Below are positions 10,604-19,849 of a stretch of DNA of 64,000 nucleotides, in pieces. Position 1 is the stretch's first letter. The number at the start of each line of letters is the position of its first letter. The DNA comes from Rothia mucilaginosa (GTDB taxonomy: Bacteria; Actinomycetota; Actinomycetes; Actinomycetales; Micrococcaceae). The position numbers were made by a program, and so were the translations under genes. The notes below the pieces were generated by a model. It was not told the DNA's origin. It saw only the letters and a program-made list of their open reading frames with translations, and did not search any database. The stretch lies in NCBI RefSeq assembly GCF_001548235.1, contig NZ_AP014938.1, positions 1,860,001 through 1,924,000 on the forward strand, given 5' to 3'.

Positions 10604-13336
10604 TTAGTGCTGCTCCAGCTCGGAGTTAGCGTTCACGTTCAGCAGGTCGTACTTAGCGAATGCCTTCGCGGGAACGTCTGCTGCAACCTCGCCGCGCTTT
10701 GCCAGCATCTGCAGGGTGCGGACAACAACCGACTCTGCATCGATGTGGAAGAAGCGACGTGCACCCGGGCGGGTGTCTGCGAAGCCGAAGCCGTCAGCAC
10801 CCAGGGTTGCGAAGTCGTTCGGAACGAACTGGCGGATCTGGTCGGGAACCTCCGAAGCGAAGTCGGTGGTCGCGATGATCGGGCCAGCAGCGCCTGCCAG
10901 CTTCTGGGTCACGTAAGGAACGCGAGCGGGCTGGTTCGGGTTCAGCAGAGCCTCTTCCTCAGCGGCAATGCCGTCGCGGCGCAGCTCAGTCCACGAGGTG
11001 ACGGACCAGACGTCTGCGGAGACGCCCCAGTCCTCAGCCAGCAGCTTCTGAGCCTTCTCAGCCCACGGAACAGCAACGCCGGATGCCAGCAGCTGTGCCT
11101 TGGGGCCGGAGGTCAGCGGGGACTCGCTGATCTTGTGGATACCCTTGATGATGCCCTCAACGTCAACGTTTGCCGGCTCAGCAGGCTGGTGAATCGGCTC
11201 GTTGTACACGGTCAGGTAGTACATGACGTTGTGGTCTTCGTCCTTGGTGCCGTACATCTGCTCGATGCCGCGCTCCACAATGTGAGCAATCTCGTAGCCG
11301 TATGCCGGGTCGTAGATCTTGAACGCCGGGTTGGTGGACGCCAGGATCGGGGAGTGACCGTCGTTGTGCTGCAGACCCTCACCGGACAGGGTGGTACGAC
11401 CTGCGGTTGCACCAATGACGAAGCCGCGGCACAGCTGGTCGGATGCTGCCCAGAAGCCGTCGCCGGTGCGCTGGAAACCGAACATCGAGTAGAAGATGTA
11501 AATCGGGATCATCGGCTCGCCGTGGGTGTCGTAGGAGGTACCGATAGCGGTGAACGCTGCGGTTGCGCCTGCCTCGTTAATACCCACGTGAACGATCTGG
11601 CCCTCGGGGGACTCGGTGTAGGTCAGCATCAGCTGGTGGTCAACGGGCACGTAGTTCTGGCCGTTGGGGTTGTACAGCTTAGCGGACGGGAAGAAGGAGT
11701 CCATACCGAAGGTACGTGCCTCATCGGGGGTGATGGGAACGATACGGTGACCGAAGCCCTTCACACGCATGAGGTCCTTCATCAGGCGGACGAACGCCAT
11801 GGTGGTAGCAGCGGTCTGCTTGCCGGAGCCCTTCTTGGTCTGTGCGTAGACCTTGGACTCGGGCAGGGTAATCTCGGGCTGTGCGTTTGCGCGACCCGGG
11901 ATGTAACCGCCGAGTTCCTTACGGCGTGCGTGCATGTACTGCAGTGCCGGGTGGTTTGCCTCGGGCAGGTAGTACGGCGGGTTGTACAGATCCTTCTCCA
12001 GCTCCTCGTCGGAGATGGGGATGTTCAGGTGGTCACGGAAGCCCTTCAGTGCTTCCATGGTGAACTTCTTGATCTGGTGGGTGGAGTTACGTGCCTCGAA
12101 GTAGGGGCCGAGCTCCGCACCCTTAATGGACTGTGCCAGGATGACGGTGGGCTTGCCCTTGGTCTCCATAGCTTCCTTGTAGGCTGCGTAGAGCTTCTTG
12201 TCGTCGTGGCCACCCAGGCGCAGGTTGAAGATCTGCTCGTCGGTCAGGTCTGCAACCAGTTCCTTGGTCTCGGGGTACTTGCCAAAGAAGTGCTCGCGGA
12301 TGTAGCCGCCGTCTTCACCGCGGAAGGTCTGGTAGTCACCGTCGAGGGTCTCGTTCATCAGCTGGATGAGCTTGCCGCTCTTGTCCTTCTTGAGCAGCTC
12401 GTCGTAGTCGGAGCCCCACAGGACCTTGATGACGTGCCAGCCTGCGCCGCGGAAGAATGCCTCAAGCTCCTGAACGATCTTGCCGTTACCGCGAACGGGG
12501 CCGTCCAGACGCTGCAGGTTGCAGTTGACGACGAAGGTCAGGTTGTCCAGGTGCTCGTTTGCAGCCAGCTGCAGTGCGCCACGCGACTCGGGCTCGTCCA
12601 TCTCGCCGTCGCCCAGGAATGCCCAGACGTGCTGCTCGGAGGTGTCCTTGATCTTGTGGTTGTGCAGGTACTTGTTGAAGGATGCCTGGTGGATAGCGTT
12701 CAGGGGGCCCAGACCCATGGAAACGGTCGGGAACTGCCAGAACTCGGGCATGCAACGGGGGTGCGGGTACGAAGGAATACCGTTTGCGCCCTTGGTCTTC
12801 TCCTGGCGGAAGCCGTCCATCTGCTCTTCGCTCAGGACGCCCTCAACGAATGCGCGGGAGTAGACACCGGGGGAGGAGTGACCCTGGAAGAAGACCTGGT
12901 CGCCGCCACCGGGGTGGTTACGGCCGCGGAAGAAGTGGTTCTGGCCCATTTCGTAGAGGTCAGCGACACCTGCGAAGGTGGAGATGTGACCGCCAACGCC
13001 GATGCCCTTCTTCTGGGCACGCTGAACCATGATTGCTGCGTTCCAACGGATCCATGCGCGGTACTGGCGCTCGAGTTCCTCATCGCCGGGGTACTCGGGC
13101 TGCTGGTCTGCGGGGATGGTGTTGATGTAGTCGGTCTTGACCAGAGTGGGGACCTTTACGCCCTTTGCGCCAGCCTCCTTGAGCAGCGCGCGAAGGATGT
13201 ACTCTGCACGCTCGGTGCCGTGAGTCTTGATAAGGTCCTCGAGGGACTCAGCCCATTCCTGGGTCTCTTCTACGTCGATGTCCTTGAGGCCATCAAGAAG
13301 GGTGCTCAGGGAGTGCTCGTTCGGTACGTTAGCCAA
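10604..13336 (-). CDS. aceE: Pyruvate dehydrogenase E1 component, homodimeric type
   Basis: Thiamine-diphosphate enzyme that decarboxylates pyruvate and passes the acetyl group to E2 lipoate in the cytoplasmic pyruvate dehydrogenase complex. The protein is about 910 aa and collinear with E. coli and Corynebacterium AceE, with blocks such as [38 protein letters not shown], the cofactor motif [12 protein letters not shown] to [14 protein letters not shown], and [12 protein letters not shown] near the end. The start is placed at TTG 13336 ([10 protein letters not shown]) because GAGAGG lies 10 bases ahead and family members begin near here. An upstream in-frame ATG at 13402 would add 22 residues unlike the family. 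No E2 or E3 gene adjoins it, so the operon is split, as in other actinobacteria. Confidence 0.95.
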   Translation of the reverse strand: MANVPNEHSLSTLLDGLKDIDVEETQEWAESLEDLIKTHGTERAEYILRALLKEAGAKGVKVPTLVKTDYINTIPADQQPEYPGDEELERQYRAWIRWNAAIMVQRAQKKGIGVGGHISTFAGVADLYEMGQNHFFRGRNHPGGGDQVFFQGHSSPGVYSRAFVEGVLSEEQMDGFRQEKTKGANGIPSYPHPRCMPEFWQFPTVSMGLGPLNAIHQASFNKYLHNHKIKDTSEQHVWAFLGDGEMDEPESRGALQLAANEHLDNLTFVVNCNLQRLDGPVRGNGKIVQELEAFFRGAGWHVIKVLWGSDYDELLKKDKSGKLIQLMNETLDGDYQTFRGEDGGYIREHFFGKYPETKELVADLTDEQIFNLRLGGHDDKKLYAAYKEAMETKGKPTVILAQSIKGAELGPYFEARNSTHQIKKFTMEALKGFRDHLNIPISDEELEKDLYNPPYYLPEANHPALQYMHARRKELGGYIPGRANAQPEITLPESKVYAQTKKGSGKQTAATTMAFVRLMKDLMRVKGFGHRIVPITPDEARTFGMDSFFPSAKLYNPNGQNYVPVDHQLMLTYTESPEGQIVHVGINEAGATAAFTAIGTSYDTHGEPMIPIYIFYSMFGFQRTGDGFWAASDQLCRGFVIGATAGRTTLSGEGLQHNDGHSPILASTNPAFKIYDPAYGYEIAHIVERGIEQMYGTKDEDHNVMYYLTVYNEPIHQPAEPANVDVEGIIKGIHKISESPLTSGPKAQLLASGVAVPWAEKAQKLLAEDWGVSADVWSVTSWTELRRDGIAAEEEALLNPNQPARVPYVTQKLAGAAGPIIATTDFASEVPDQIRQFVPNDFATLGADGFGFADTRPGARRFFHIDAESVVVRTLQMLAKRGEVAADVPAKAFAKYDLLNVNANSELEQH

Positions 13337-13402
13337 ACTAATCCAACCTCTCTTCTGTGCGGTTGTGTAGATTGTTCGCCGCGATGTTGCATTGTCGAAC
13401 AA

Positions 13403-13738
13403 TCTCTGCGTTTAAGCGCTATAGATCCGTGGGGTCTACTTCGCTACTTATCTCTACTATCTTAGACCTAAATGTGGGCTTCTTGGCATCAAACGAAGGT
13501 TTTTGTGATGTGGGTTTCGTGGCTTAGCTCTCTGAGCGAAAAATATGCGCATCAAAAGTGCTAGTTAGGGTCTTTTTGTATCTAAATAGTGCGGAATGGT
13601 GGGGGTGGCGGAATGGCGCGGAATGATGGGGCATGACCTACCTATAAGGCCGAGGGTCAACATGGCTTGATGTGGCTTGCTGTGGGGTGAGTTGCGAAAA
13701 AGAAAAAAATATTGAGACATAGAACACGTATCTCGGAT
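13403..13738. other. Intergenic region between aceE and tRNA-Val
   Basis: About 335 bases that must hold the minus-strand aceE promoter and leader. No coding frame is supported. The sequence GCGGAATG occurs three times at 13591, 13608 and 13618, a short direct repeat of unknown meaning. No clear promoter pair was identified for aceE. Confidence 0.4.
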
Positions 13739-13767
13739 TTGCGTGGCGCCTCAAAAGCCCGTATAGT
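13739..13767 (+). promoter_or_regulatory. Promoter of tRNA-Val
   Basis: TTGCGT (13739-13744) and TATAGT (13762-13767) with a 17-base spacer, ending 44 bases before the mature tRNA. This is the best housekeeping-type promoter in the window. Confidence 0.7.
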
Positions 13768-13811
13768 TTTCTCTTGTGTTCGCCACTGGAACAAAAAACA
13801 GTGAGAACTAC

Positions 13812-13884
13812 GGGTCTTTAGCTCAGCTGGTAGAGCGCCACGTTTACACCGTGGATGTCATCGGTTCGATCCCGGTAGGACCCA
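13812..13884 (+). tRNA. tRNA-Val, anticodon UAC
   Basis: A complete 73-base cloverleaf. The acceptor stem GGGTCTT pairs with AGGACCC. The D-arm is GCTC-AGCTGGTA-GAGC. The anticodon stem CCACG/CGTGG has loop TTTACAC, giving anticodon TAC. The T-arm is ATCGG-TTCGATC-CCGGT, and the discriminator base is A. The terminal CCA is not encoded (CCG follows), so it is added after transcription. Confidence 0.97.
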
Positions 13885-13889
13885 CCGCT

Positions 13890-13922
13890 AACCCCGGTAC
13901 CGCAAGGTGCCGGGGTTTTTGT
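13890..13922 (+). terminator. Terminator of tRNA-Val
   Basis: AACCCCGGTACC and GGTGCCGGGGTT pair around a GCAA tetraloop, followed by TTTTTG, six bases after the tRNA. Confidence 0.9.
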
Positions 13923-14056
13923 GTACCCGGTTTGTTTACCCATTGAGCTGCCGCGAGGGTACCCGGCGGGAAGCTCACGAAGATAATCCAGCAGGAACCG
14001 TGATTCCTTCGGGCATAAAACTGTACTCCACCTATATATAGCCTGCCCTAAGCGCG

Positions 14057-14069
14057 TATCCTTATATAC
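14057..14069 (+). promoter_or_regulatory. gnd -10 element directly abutting the start codon
   Basis: TATCCT at 14057-14062 lies seven bases ahead of ATG 14070, and there is no Shine-Dalgarno sequence. Transcription would start at or next to the A of the ATG, giving a leaderless mRNA. TATATA tracts nearby (14034-14039, 14063-14068) are alternatives. Confidence 0.45.
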
Positions 14070-15542
14070 ATGACTGAAAACAAGAAGGCACAGATTGGTG
14101 TCACCGGCCTTGCTGTCATGGGCGCAAACCTCGCCCGCAACCTGGCACGTAACGGCTACACCGTGGCACTGCACAACCGTTCCGTAGAGAAGACCGACGC
14201 ACTGCTGGCTGAGCACGGTGCAGACGGCGATTTCATCCGTACCGAGTCCCTGCAGGAACTCGTTGACTCCCTCGAGTCTCCCCGCCGCATCCTGATTATG
14301 GTCAAGGCGGGCGCACCCGTCGACGCAGTGATCGAGCAACTCACCCCCATGCTCGATGAGGGCGACATCATTATCGACGGCGGTAACTCCCACTTCCCCG
14401 ACACCATCCGTCGTGAGCGCGCCCTGGCTGAAAAGGGCCTGCACTTCGTAGGCGTTGGCGTCTCCGGCGGTGAAGAGGGCGCTCTCTGGGGCCCCTCCAT
14501 GATGCCCGGCGGCTCCGCAGAGTCCTACAAGCACCTGGGCCCGCTGCTCGAAAAGATCGCAGCGAAGGCACCTCAGGACGGCGCGCCCTGCTGCGCATGG
14601 ATCTCCACCGACGGTGCGGGCCACTTCGTGAAGATGGTCCACAACGGCATCGAGTACGCCGACATGCAGGTCATCGGTGAAGCCTACGACATTCTGCGCT
14701 CCATCGCAGGCATTGAGCCGGCACAGCAGGCAGAAATCTTCAAGACCTGGAACGAAGGCGACCTGAGCTCCTACCTAATCGAAATCACCGCTGAGGTGCT
14801 CGCACAGGTCGATGCAAAGACCGGCAAGCCCCTGGTCGACGTTATTGTTGACGCAGCGGGCCAGAAGGGTACCGGCCTGTGGACCGCTAAGGCCGGCCTG
14901 GACCTCGGTTCCCCCGTCTCCGCTATCGCAGAGTCCGTGTTCGCACGCGCCCTCTCCTCCTCCGAGCGTGAGCAGCGCGAGCAGGCACAGCGCGAACTGC
15001 CCGCAGGCCTCATCGCAACCACCGGCGTTGGTGCAGGCGACCCCGAGTTCGTTGAGGATGTGCGCCGCGCACTCTTCGCCTCCAAGCTCGTTGCGTACGC
15101 ACAGGGCATGGACCTGCTCACCCGCGCAGGCAAGGAATACGGCTGGGACCTGAAGCTGGACACCATCGCATCGCTGTGGCGTGCAGGCTGCATCATCCGC
15201 GCCGAGCTGCTGGGCGACATCATGGCTGCCTACGCTGATGAGGCTCCCGCGAACATGCTTCTGGCACCCGCTTTCAAGAACCTCATGGAGGAGCTCGTTC
15301 CTTCCTGGCGTCGCGTGGTGGCTAAGGCAACCGCACTGGGCATCCCCGTGCCGGTGTTCGCTTCCGCACTGTCCTACTACGACGGTCTGCGCCGCGACCG
15401 CCTGCCCGCATCCCTGATTCAGGGTCAGCGTGACTTCTTCGGTGCACACACCTACGGTCGTATTGACGAAGAGGGTGCCTTCCACACCATGTGGAGCGGT
15501 GACCGTTCCGAGGTGAACGCGGCGGACATTCACGTTCACTAA
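14070..15542 (+). CDS. gnd: 6-phosphogluconate dehydrogenase, decarboxylating
   Basis: Third enzyme of the oxidative pentose phosphate pathway: 6-phosphogluconate plus NADP gives ribulose 5-phosphate, CO2 and NADPH. The 490-aa length fits the long (about 470-480 aa) class. The N-terminal Rossmann motif GLAVMGANLARNLARNGY, the strand IIIDGGNSHFPDT, the substrate loop VGVSGGEEGALWGPSMMPGG and the helical domain segment KMVHNGIEYADMQ are all present, and the C-terminal tail carries RDFFGAHTYGR. It is monocistronic: a tRNA terminator lies upstream and its own terminator follows. The start codon has no ribosome site and is probably used leaderless. Confidence 0.96.
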   Translation: MTENKKAQIGVTGLAVMGANLARNLARNGYTVALHNRSVEKTDALLAEHGADGDFIRTESLQELVDSLESPRRILIMVKAGAPVDAVIEQLTPMLDEGDIIIDGGNSHFPDTIRRERALAEKGLHFVGVGVSGGEEGALWGPSMMPGGSAESYKHLGPLLEKIAAKAPQDGAPCCAWISTDGAGHFVKMVHNGIEYADMQVIGEAYDILRSIAGIEPAQQAEIFKTWNEGDLSSYLIEITAEVLAQVDAKTGKPLVDVIVDAAGQKGTGLWTAKAGLDLGSPVSAIAESVFARALSSSEREQREQAQRELPAGLIATTGVGAGDPEFVEDVRRALFASKLVAYAQGMDLLTRAGKEYGWDLKLDTIASLWRAGCIIRAELLGDIMAAYADEAPANMLLAPAFKNLMEELVPSWRRVVAKATALGIPVPVFASALSYYDGLRRDRLPASLIQGQRDFFGAHTYGRIDEEGAFHTMWSGDRSEVNAADIHVH

Positions 15543-15562
15543 GCTCCCGTAGCTGAATACAT

Positions 15563-15608
15563 AAAGCCCGCCTTCGGCTGGATGAGAATCCGGTCGAAGG
15601 CGGGCTTT
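15563..15608 (+). terminator. Terminator of gnd
   Basis: AAAGCCCGCCTTCG (15563-15576) pairs perfectly with CGAAGGCGGGCTTT (15595-15608), about 20 bases after the stop codon. The arms supply the T-run. Confidence 0.85.
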
Positions 15609-15728
15609 CGTTATGTCTTATATGGGGCGCCCCGAGGTGTATTCAGGGGTATAGCAGGGGAGAAGGCCTGCAGAGCCTCGCCAGGAGCCTCCAGGCGCGC
15701 CTCTACCGCATCAAAACGCTCACAAGCG

Positions 15729-16313
15729 CTAAATCCACATGGCGGGGTCAATGTACTCCACAGCGTCCACCAGGGGCTTCTTCTTCTCCGGGGTGCGCGG
15801 GCGGTGCTTCGCCGGAATGCCGGTAATAATCGAATCGGCGGGGTGATCGTTGACCACCACGGCGTTCGCGCCAATAGCGCTATCGGAACCAATCTCCACC
15901 GGACCCAGCACCTTAGCACCGGCACCAATGGTCACGCGGTCACCGATGGTGGGGTGACGCTTCACCTTCTCCAGGGAGCGACCGCCCAGGGTCACGCCGT
16001 GGTACAGCATCACGTCGTCACCGACCTCAGCGGTTTCACCAATGACAATGCCCATGCCGTGATCGATGAAGAAACGGCGGCCAATGGTCGCGCCGGGGTG
16101 AATCTCCACACCGGTCAGAAAACGAGCAAACTGCGAGAGAGTACGAGCCAGAGCCTTCGTCTCATCCTTCTGCCAGAGCTTATGGGTCAGACGGTGAACC
16201 CAAATGGCGTGCATACCCGAATAGTTCAGCGCAATCTCGACAGCGCCGCGCGCAGCAGGGTCGTGCTGGCGGACGTTCTCAATATCTTCACGCAGACGCG
16301 CAATAAAACTCAT
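15729..16313 (-). CDS. cysE: Serine O-acetyltransferase
   Basis: Transfers acetyl from acetyl-CoA to L-serine, making O-acetylserine for cysteine synthesis. At 194 aa it is of the short CysE type common in Gram-positives. The N-terminal helical part ([13 protein letters not shown]) is followed by left-handed beta-helix hexapeptide repeats, including [41 protein letters not shown] and [13 protein letters not shown]. Catalytic His is in FIDHGMG and the second His in LYHGVTLGG. The start at 16313 follows AAAGGGAA; six upstream in-frame codons are not used. It follows cysK on the same strand but a terminator stands between them. Its product is the CysK substrate. Confidence 0.95.
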   Translation of the reverse strand: MSFIARLREDIENVRQHDPAARGAVEIALNYSGMHAIWVHRLTHKLWQKDETKALARTLSQFARFLTGVEIHPGATIGRRFFIDHGMGIVIGETAEVGDDVMLYHGVTLGGRSLEKVKRHPTIGDRVTIGAGAKVLGPVEIGSDSAIGANAVVVNDHPADSIITGIPAKHRPRTPEKKKPLVDAVEYIDPAMWI

Positions 16314-16489
16314 GGGTTCCCTTTCCCTCATCGGTCGTTCTCTGCATATGCGACCTTTCCAAAGGTACCAACAATGATGCCCATTCGCCTATTCCCGGCC
16401 GGCTACATGTCATAGTAGACACGCTTACCAAAAACTCAGTCATACAAACGCGCGGAACGTAATATTTCTGCCGGTCAAAAGACGCAAAA

Positions 16490-16525
16490 GCCCCGCCTGC
16501 CGTGTATGCAATCGGCAGACGGGGC
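16490..16525 (-). terminator. Terminator of cysK
   Basis: GCCCCGTCTGCCG and CGGCAGGCGGGGC (read on the minus strand) form a near-perfect 13-bp stem followed by TTTTG. It separates cysK from cysE. Confidence 0.85.
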
Positions 16526-16570
16526 GTAGTACTATATGCCCTTCCCGATAACGGGGGTACAGAAGTTCAA

Positions 16571-17506
16571 CTAGCCGCGGATATCCTCGTACAGGGCGGT
16601 AGAGATGTAACGCTCACCGAAGTCGGGAACAATAGCCACGATCAGCTTGTCCTTGTTCTCAGACTTCTTAGCCTCCTCCAGAGCAGCCCAGACAGCCGCA
16701 CCGGAAGAAATACCGCCCAGAATACCTTCCTGGGTAGCCAGCAGGCGGGAGGTGCGCATAGCGTCCTCAGCGCTGACCGGAGTCACCGAATCGTAGACGC
16801 CACGGTCCAGGGTTTCCGGAACGAAGTTAGCGCCCAGGCCCTGAATCTTGTGGGGACCAACGCGACCCTCGGAAAGCAGCGGGGAGTCCTTAGGCTCAAC
16901 CGCAACAACCTTCACGTCCGGGTTCTGCTCCTTCAGATACTTACCCGAACCGGAAATGGTGCCGCCGGTGCCAATACCCGCCACGAAAATGTCGACCTTA
17001 CCGTCGGTTGCTTCCCAAATCTCAGGGCCGGTGGTGTTGTAATGAATGGCGGGGTTTGCCTCGTTGGTGAACTGGGACGCCAGAATAGCGTTCTCGGTGG
17101 TCGCAACGATTTCCTTAGCCTTCTCCACAGCGCCGCGCATACCCTCGGTACCCGGGGTCAGCACAATCTGAGCACCATAAGCGCGCAGCAGCACGCGACG
17201 CTCAGCAGACATGGTCTCCGGCATGGTCAGGATGACGCGGTAACCGCGAGCAGCACCCACCATAGCCAGCGCAATACCGGTGTTACCGGAAGTACCCTCA
17301 ACAATGGTGCCGCCGGGCTTCAGCGCACCCGACTTCTCAGCAGCGTCAATGATGGCGCGACCGATACGGTCCTTAACCGAACCTGCGGGGTTGTAGAACT
17401 CAAGCTTGACCGCTACGTTACCGGGAAGGCCCTCGTCCAGTCGGTTCAGCTTAACCAGGGGGGTCTGGCCGGTTGCTTCAACAATGCTGTTGAGAATCTT
17501 TGCCAT
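16571..17506 (-). CDS. cysK: Cysteine synthase A (O-acetylserine sulfhydrylase)
   Basis: PLP enzyme that replaces the acetate of O-acetylserine with sulfide to make cysteine. The 311-aa protein has the PLP lysine in NPAGSVKDRIG, the substrate loop EGTSGNTGIALA, GIGTGGTISGSGKYL for the phosphate, and the late GGISSGAAVWAAL. The start at ATG 17506 (MAKILNSIVE) follows AAGGAG at the right distance, whereas the upstream extension to 17560 lacks family similarity. It sits between its own terminator and an upstream region that carries a 16-bp palindrome, so independent regulation is likely. Confidence 0.96.
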   Translation of the reverse strand: MAKILNSIVEATGQTPLVKLNRLDEGLPGNVAVKLEFYNPAGSVKDRIGRAIIDAAEKSGALKPGGTIVEGTSGNTGIALAMVGAARGYRVILTMPETMSAERRVLLRAYGAQIVLTPGTEGMRGAVEKAKEIVATTENAILASQFTNEANPAIHYNTTGPEIWEATDGKVDIFVAGIGTGGTISGSGKYLKEQNPDVKVVAVEPKDSPLLSEGRVGPHKIQGLGANFVPETLDRGVYDSVTPVSAEDAMRTSRLLATQEGILGGISSGAAVWAALEEAKKSENKDKLIVAIVPDFGERYISTALYEDIRG

Positions 17507-17600
17507 GGGGTGCTCCTTACATGAGCTTGGGGGAGGCCAGCCGTGACGGGGTCTCCGCAATGAATAATCGGTTACGTGGCAACTCTACTACTCGCCGGCG

Positions 17601-17616
17601 GCAGGTTTAAACCTGC
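17601..17616. promoter_or_regulatory. 16-bp perfect palindrome upstream of cysK
   Basis: GCAGGTTTAAACCTGC is its own reverse complement and lies about 95 bases ahead of the cysK start codon. Its size and symmetry are typical of an operator for a dimeric regulator, perhaps a sulfur regulator. The rest of 17507-17683 shows no gene. Confidence 0.5.
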
Positions 17617-17683
17617 GGTCACAGTTCGTAATAATGCCAGAGAAAAACTTCAAGAAACGAGGTTCAGGAAGAGGATACAGAAA

Positions 17684-17732
17684 AGCGCCGCACAAACCCT
17701 TTCTCGATAAAGGATGATGAATGTGCGGCGCT
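17684..17732 (-). terminator. Hairpin downstream of the first lipoprotein gene
   Basis: AGCGCCGCACA (17684-17694) pairs perfectly with TGTGCGGCGCT (17722-17732), and TTTTC follows on the minus strand. It lies 176 bases beyond the lipoprotein stop and would stop read-through into cysK. The bases between (17733-17907) hold no supported gene. Confidence 0.65.
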
Positions 17733-17907
17733 CTCTAGAAACATTATGTAGCCCAAAAGACAACCTCTGTATATAAGAGTAGTGGTGAACTCTGTTCACC
17801 GCAAGCTGGAGCCACAAATTTTATTGCCATCAATAGAAAAAACAGTGAAAAACTGCATCCTGAGATGGCATAACGCTAAAAGCGGGGGAGCGAACCAGCC
17901 CAGAGGA

Positions 17908-18684
17908 CTAGTTGATGTCCATGTGCAGGTCCCACTTGTTGTTCAAGTAGCGGCCAACAGCCTCACCGAACATCTTCACGTGACGCTTATCAGCAGCCAC
18001 GGTCTGCTCCTTACCGTCCTTGAACAGCTTCTCACCCAGATCCACGTTCAAAGTCACGGTCCAGTTGTACGCACCCTGCGCCAGAACCGGCTGCTTAGTG
18101 CCAATGGTCAAGGTAGCGGTCGGGTTCACGTACCAGGTCTTCTTCTCGTCAATACCAGCCTTGGTGGAGTCCGCGTACTTCTTCATCGCCGCCAAGGTCT
18201 CCTGGTCGGTGCTGACCTCGTTCATGTAGTGCATATCGCCGGTACGCAGCAGGTACTCGAACGCCGCACCGAAGTACGCCAGAGCCGCCGCGAAGCCAGC
18301 CACCGAATTCTGGTGCATAGCCTCCGGAACGATCGGGGAAGGAACATTCTGCGGCGGGTGCTCAGCGTTACCCGGCTGGTACTCGCCGTGCTCCTCCATC
18401 TTCTCCAGCTTCGCTACGCCGCTGTAATCCTTATTGTCGTTAGGCAGCGGAGAGTTCGCTGCGGTAGCCGAAGCAGACGCAGAAGCCGAAGGGGAAGTAG
18501 ACGCCGAAGCCGAAGCGCTCGGCGACGCGGTAGCAGACTCAGAAGCAGCCGCAGAAGCGCTCTCAGAGCCAGAAGCGGAAGCAGACGCCTCAGAAGTAGC
18601 CTTAGAGCCACAAGCCGCCAGCAACGCCATGGAGCTGACGCCCAGCACACCCAGCGCCGCGCGGCGGGTCAGGTTCTCGGACAT
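17908..18684 (-). CDS. Lipoprotein paralogue 1 of 5 (DUF6318-like)
   Basis: A 258-aa exported lipoprotein. The signal sequence has a twin-arginine-like NLTRRAALG, a hydrophobic core and the lipobox LAAC. Next comes an Ala/Ser-rich linker of about 50 residues made of SAS and ATAS repeats, then a globular domain. The domain core is shared with the four genes upstream: a HPPQNVPSP proline segment, NSVAGFAAALAYFGAAFEYL, then TGD, and later WYVNPTATL with a beta-rich end. From memory this resembles the family annotated DUF6318 in actinobacteria; not checked. GAAAGG precedes ATG 18684, and the ATCACTATG around the start is shared with paralogue 4. Extracytoplasmic; function unknown. Confidence 0.8.
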   Translation of the reverse strand: MSENLTRRAALGVLGVSSMALLAACGSKATSEASASASGSESASAAASESATASPSASASASTSPSASASASATAANSPLPNDNKDYSGVAKLEKMEEHGEYQPGNAEHPPQNVPSPIVPEAMHQNSVAGFAAALAYFGAAFEYLLRTGDMHYMNEVSTDQETLAAMKKYADSTKAGIDEKKTWYVNPTATLTIGTKQPVLAQGAYNWTVTLNVDLGEKLFKDGKEQTVAADKRHVKMFGEAVGRYLNNKWDLHMDIN

Positions 18685-18801
18685 AGTGATACCTTTCAGT
18701 CAGTCGGTGATTGCAACCAGTTTAGCCGCAAACCCAACAGGATACAGAGTTGAGCAAGCGAAGCGTGAGAAGCGCCTCACGCACAAAAGCGTTATGGCGA
18801 A

Positions 18802-19746
18802 CTATGACGCCTCAGCAGAAGCGGCGGCAGAAGAGGGTGCGGAAGCCGAACCGGATGCCGCCGCGCTCGCGGTGCCACCGGTAGCACCACCCTGCAAGGT
18901 CGCGCCGTACGCCACGCTCAGCTCCCACACCTTAGAATCAGCGTGGTAGCGGCCGCGGAAATCGCACTCCTGAACCGTCACCTGAGAAACCGGACCCGCC
19001 GCAGTCGCAGAAGCAGTAGCGGAAGCGCTGGGGGACGCCGACTCAGACACCAGCGCATCCTCGGACGGCTCAGTAGGCTCAGCAGACGCCGAAGCGCTCG
19101 CGGAGGCGACCACCGGCTGGATCTTGCCCTCAGCCACCGCCTCCGTACCGAAATCCAGAGTGTACTTGCCCTTAAACAGCAGGTTGCCATCACTCATAAT
19201 CGACGGCTGCGCACTCGACAGCGCATAGGAAGCCGACGGGTTCACATACCAGGAACCCTTCTGCACACCCGCAAGAATAGAAGCCGACAGGGCATCCACC
19301 TCAGAGCGAGTCTTCGAGGACAGCTGAATGCCGGTTGAGAATGCATCCGTGCTACCGGTCTTCACCAGATAATCCATAGCCGCCGCAAAATAAGCAATCG
19401 CCTCATGGAAACCCGTCACCGTATTGACCGACAGAGCATCAGTCACCTTCGGCTTCGGAGCATTACGCGGCGGATGCTCCACCGTACCCTGCTCATAATT
19501 CACCGCGCCCTCATAGTGGGTGTACTCCACCAGACCCGAATAGTTCTGGCCATCATCACTGTACCCATTCGGGTTAGCGCTCGACTTCGCGCCGTTCAGG
19601 CTACCGCCCTGAGAACCAGACTGCTGGCTAGAGCCACCCGAACCGCACGCGCTCAACAGCGCCGTAGAACCGGCAACAGCAGAAACGCCCACGCCCAGGC
19701 GCAACAGGGAGCGGCGAGAGAAAGAAGACTGAGAAAAAGAAGACAT
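18802..19746 (-). CDS. Lipoprotein paralogue 2 of 5
   Basis: A 314-aa lipoprotein with a clear twin-arginine-type leader (FSRRSLLRLG) and lipobox LSAC, so probably folded before export. A Gly/Ser/Gln linker leads to the shared domain: HPPRNAPKP, NTVTGFHEAIAYFAAAMDYL, then TGS, and SWYVNPSASYAL. Unlike paralogue 1 it carries a second low-complexity stretch, rich in Ser/Ala, within the C-terminal half, followed by a short conserved end and another Ala/Ser tail. The AAGG site lies seven bases before ATG 19746. No terminator was seen between it and paralogue 1, so the two may share a transcript. Function unknown. Confidence 0.8.
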   Translation of the reverse strand: MSSFSQSSFSRRSLLRLGVGVSAVAGSTALLSACGSGGSSQQSGSQGGSLNGAKSSANPNGYSDDGQNYSGLVEYTHYEGAVNYEQGTVEHPPRNAPKPKVTDALSVNTVTGFHEAIAYFAAAMDYLVKTGSTDAFSTGIQLSSKTRSEVDALSASILAGVQKGSWYVNPSASYALSSAQPSIMSDGNLLFKGKYTLDFGTEAVAEGKIQPVVASASASASAEPTEPSEDALVSESASPSASATASATAAGPVSQVTVQECDFRGRYHADSKVWELSVAYGATLQGGATGGTASAAASGSASAPSSAAASAEAS

Positions 19747-19794
19747 ACAAAAACCTTGAATCCGGGAAAGTACGTTACTACCAGAGTAAAACAG

Positions 19795-19830
19795 ATCATG
19801 CCCTAACCCGAGTGCGAGTTAGGGCATGAT
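19795..19830 (-). terminator. Terminator of lipoprotein paralogue 3
   Basis: ATCATGCCCTAAC (19795-19807) pairs perfectly with GTTAGGGCATGAT (19818-19830), and CTGTTTTAC follows on the minus strand. It separates paralogue 3 from paralogue 2. Confidence 0.8.
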
Positions 19831-19849
19831 GCCTCATCCATCTGAGGGC

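Noticed and set aside
10607..13465. A 952-codon open frame on the strand opposite aceE
   Set aside because: It is the antisense shadow of a highly conserved gene; codon bias of GC-rich sequence keeps this frame open. The product is Val/Leu/Gly-rich without family motifs.
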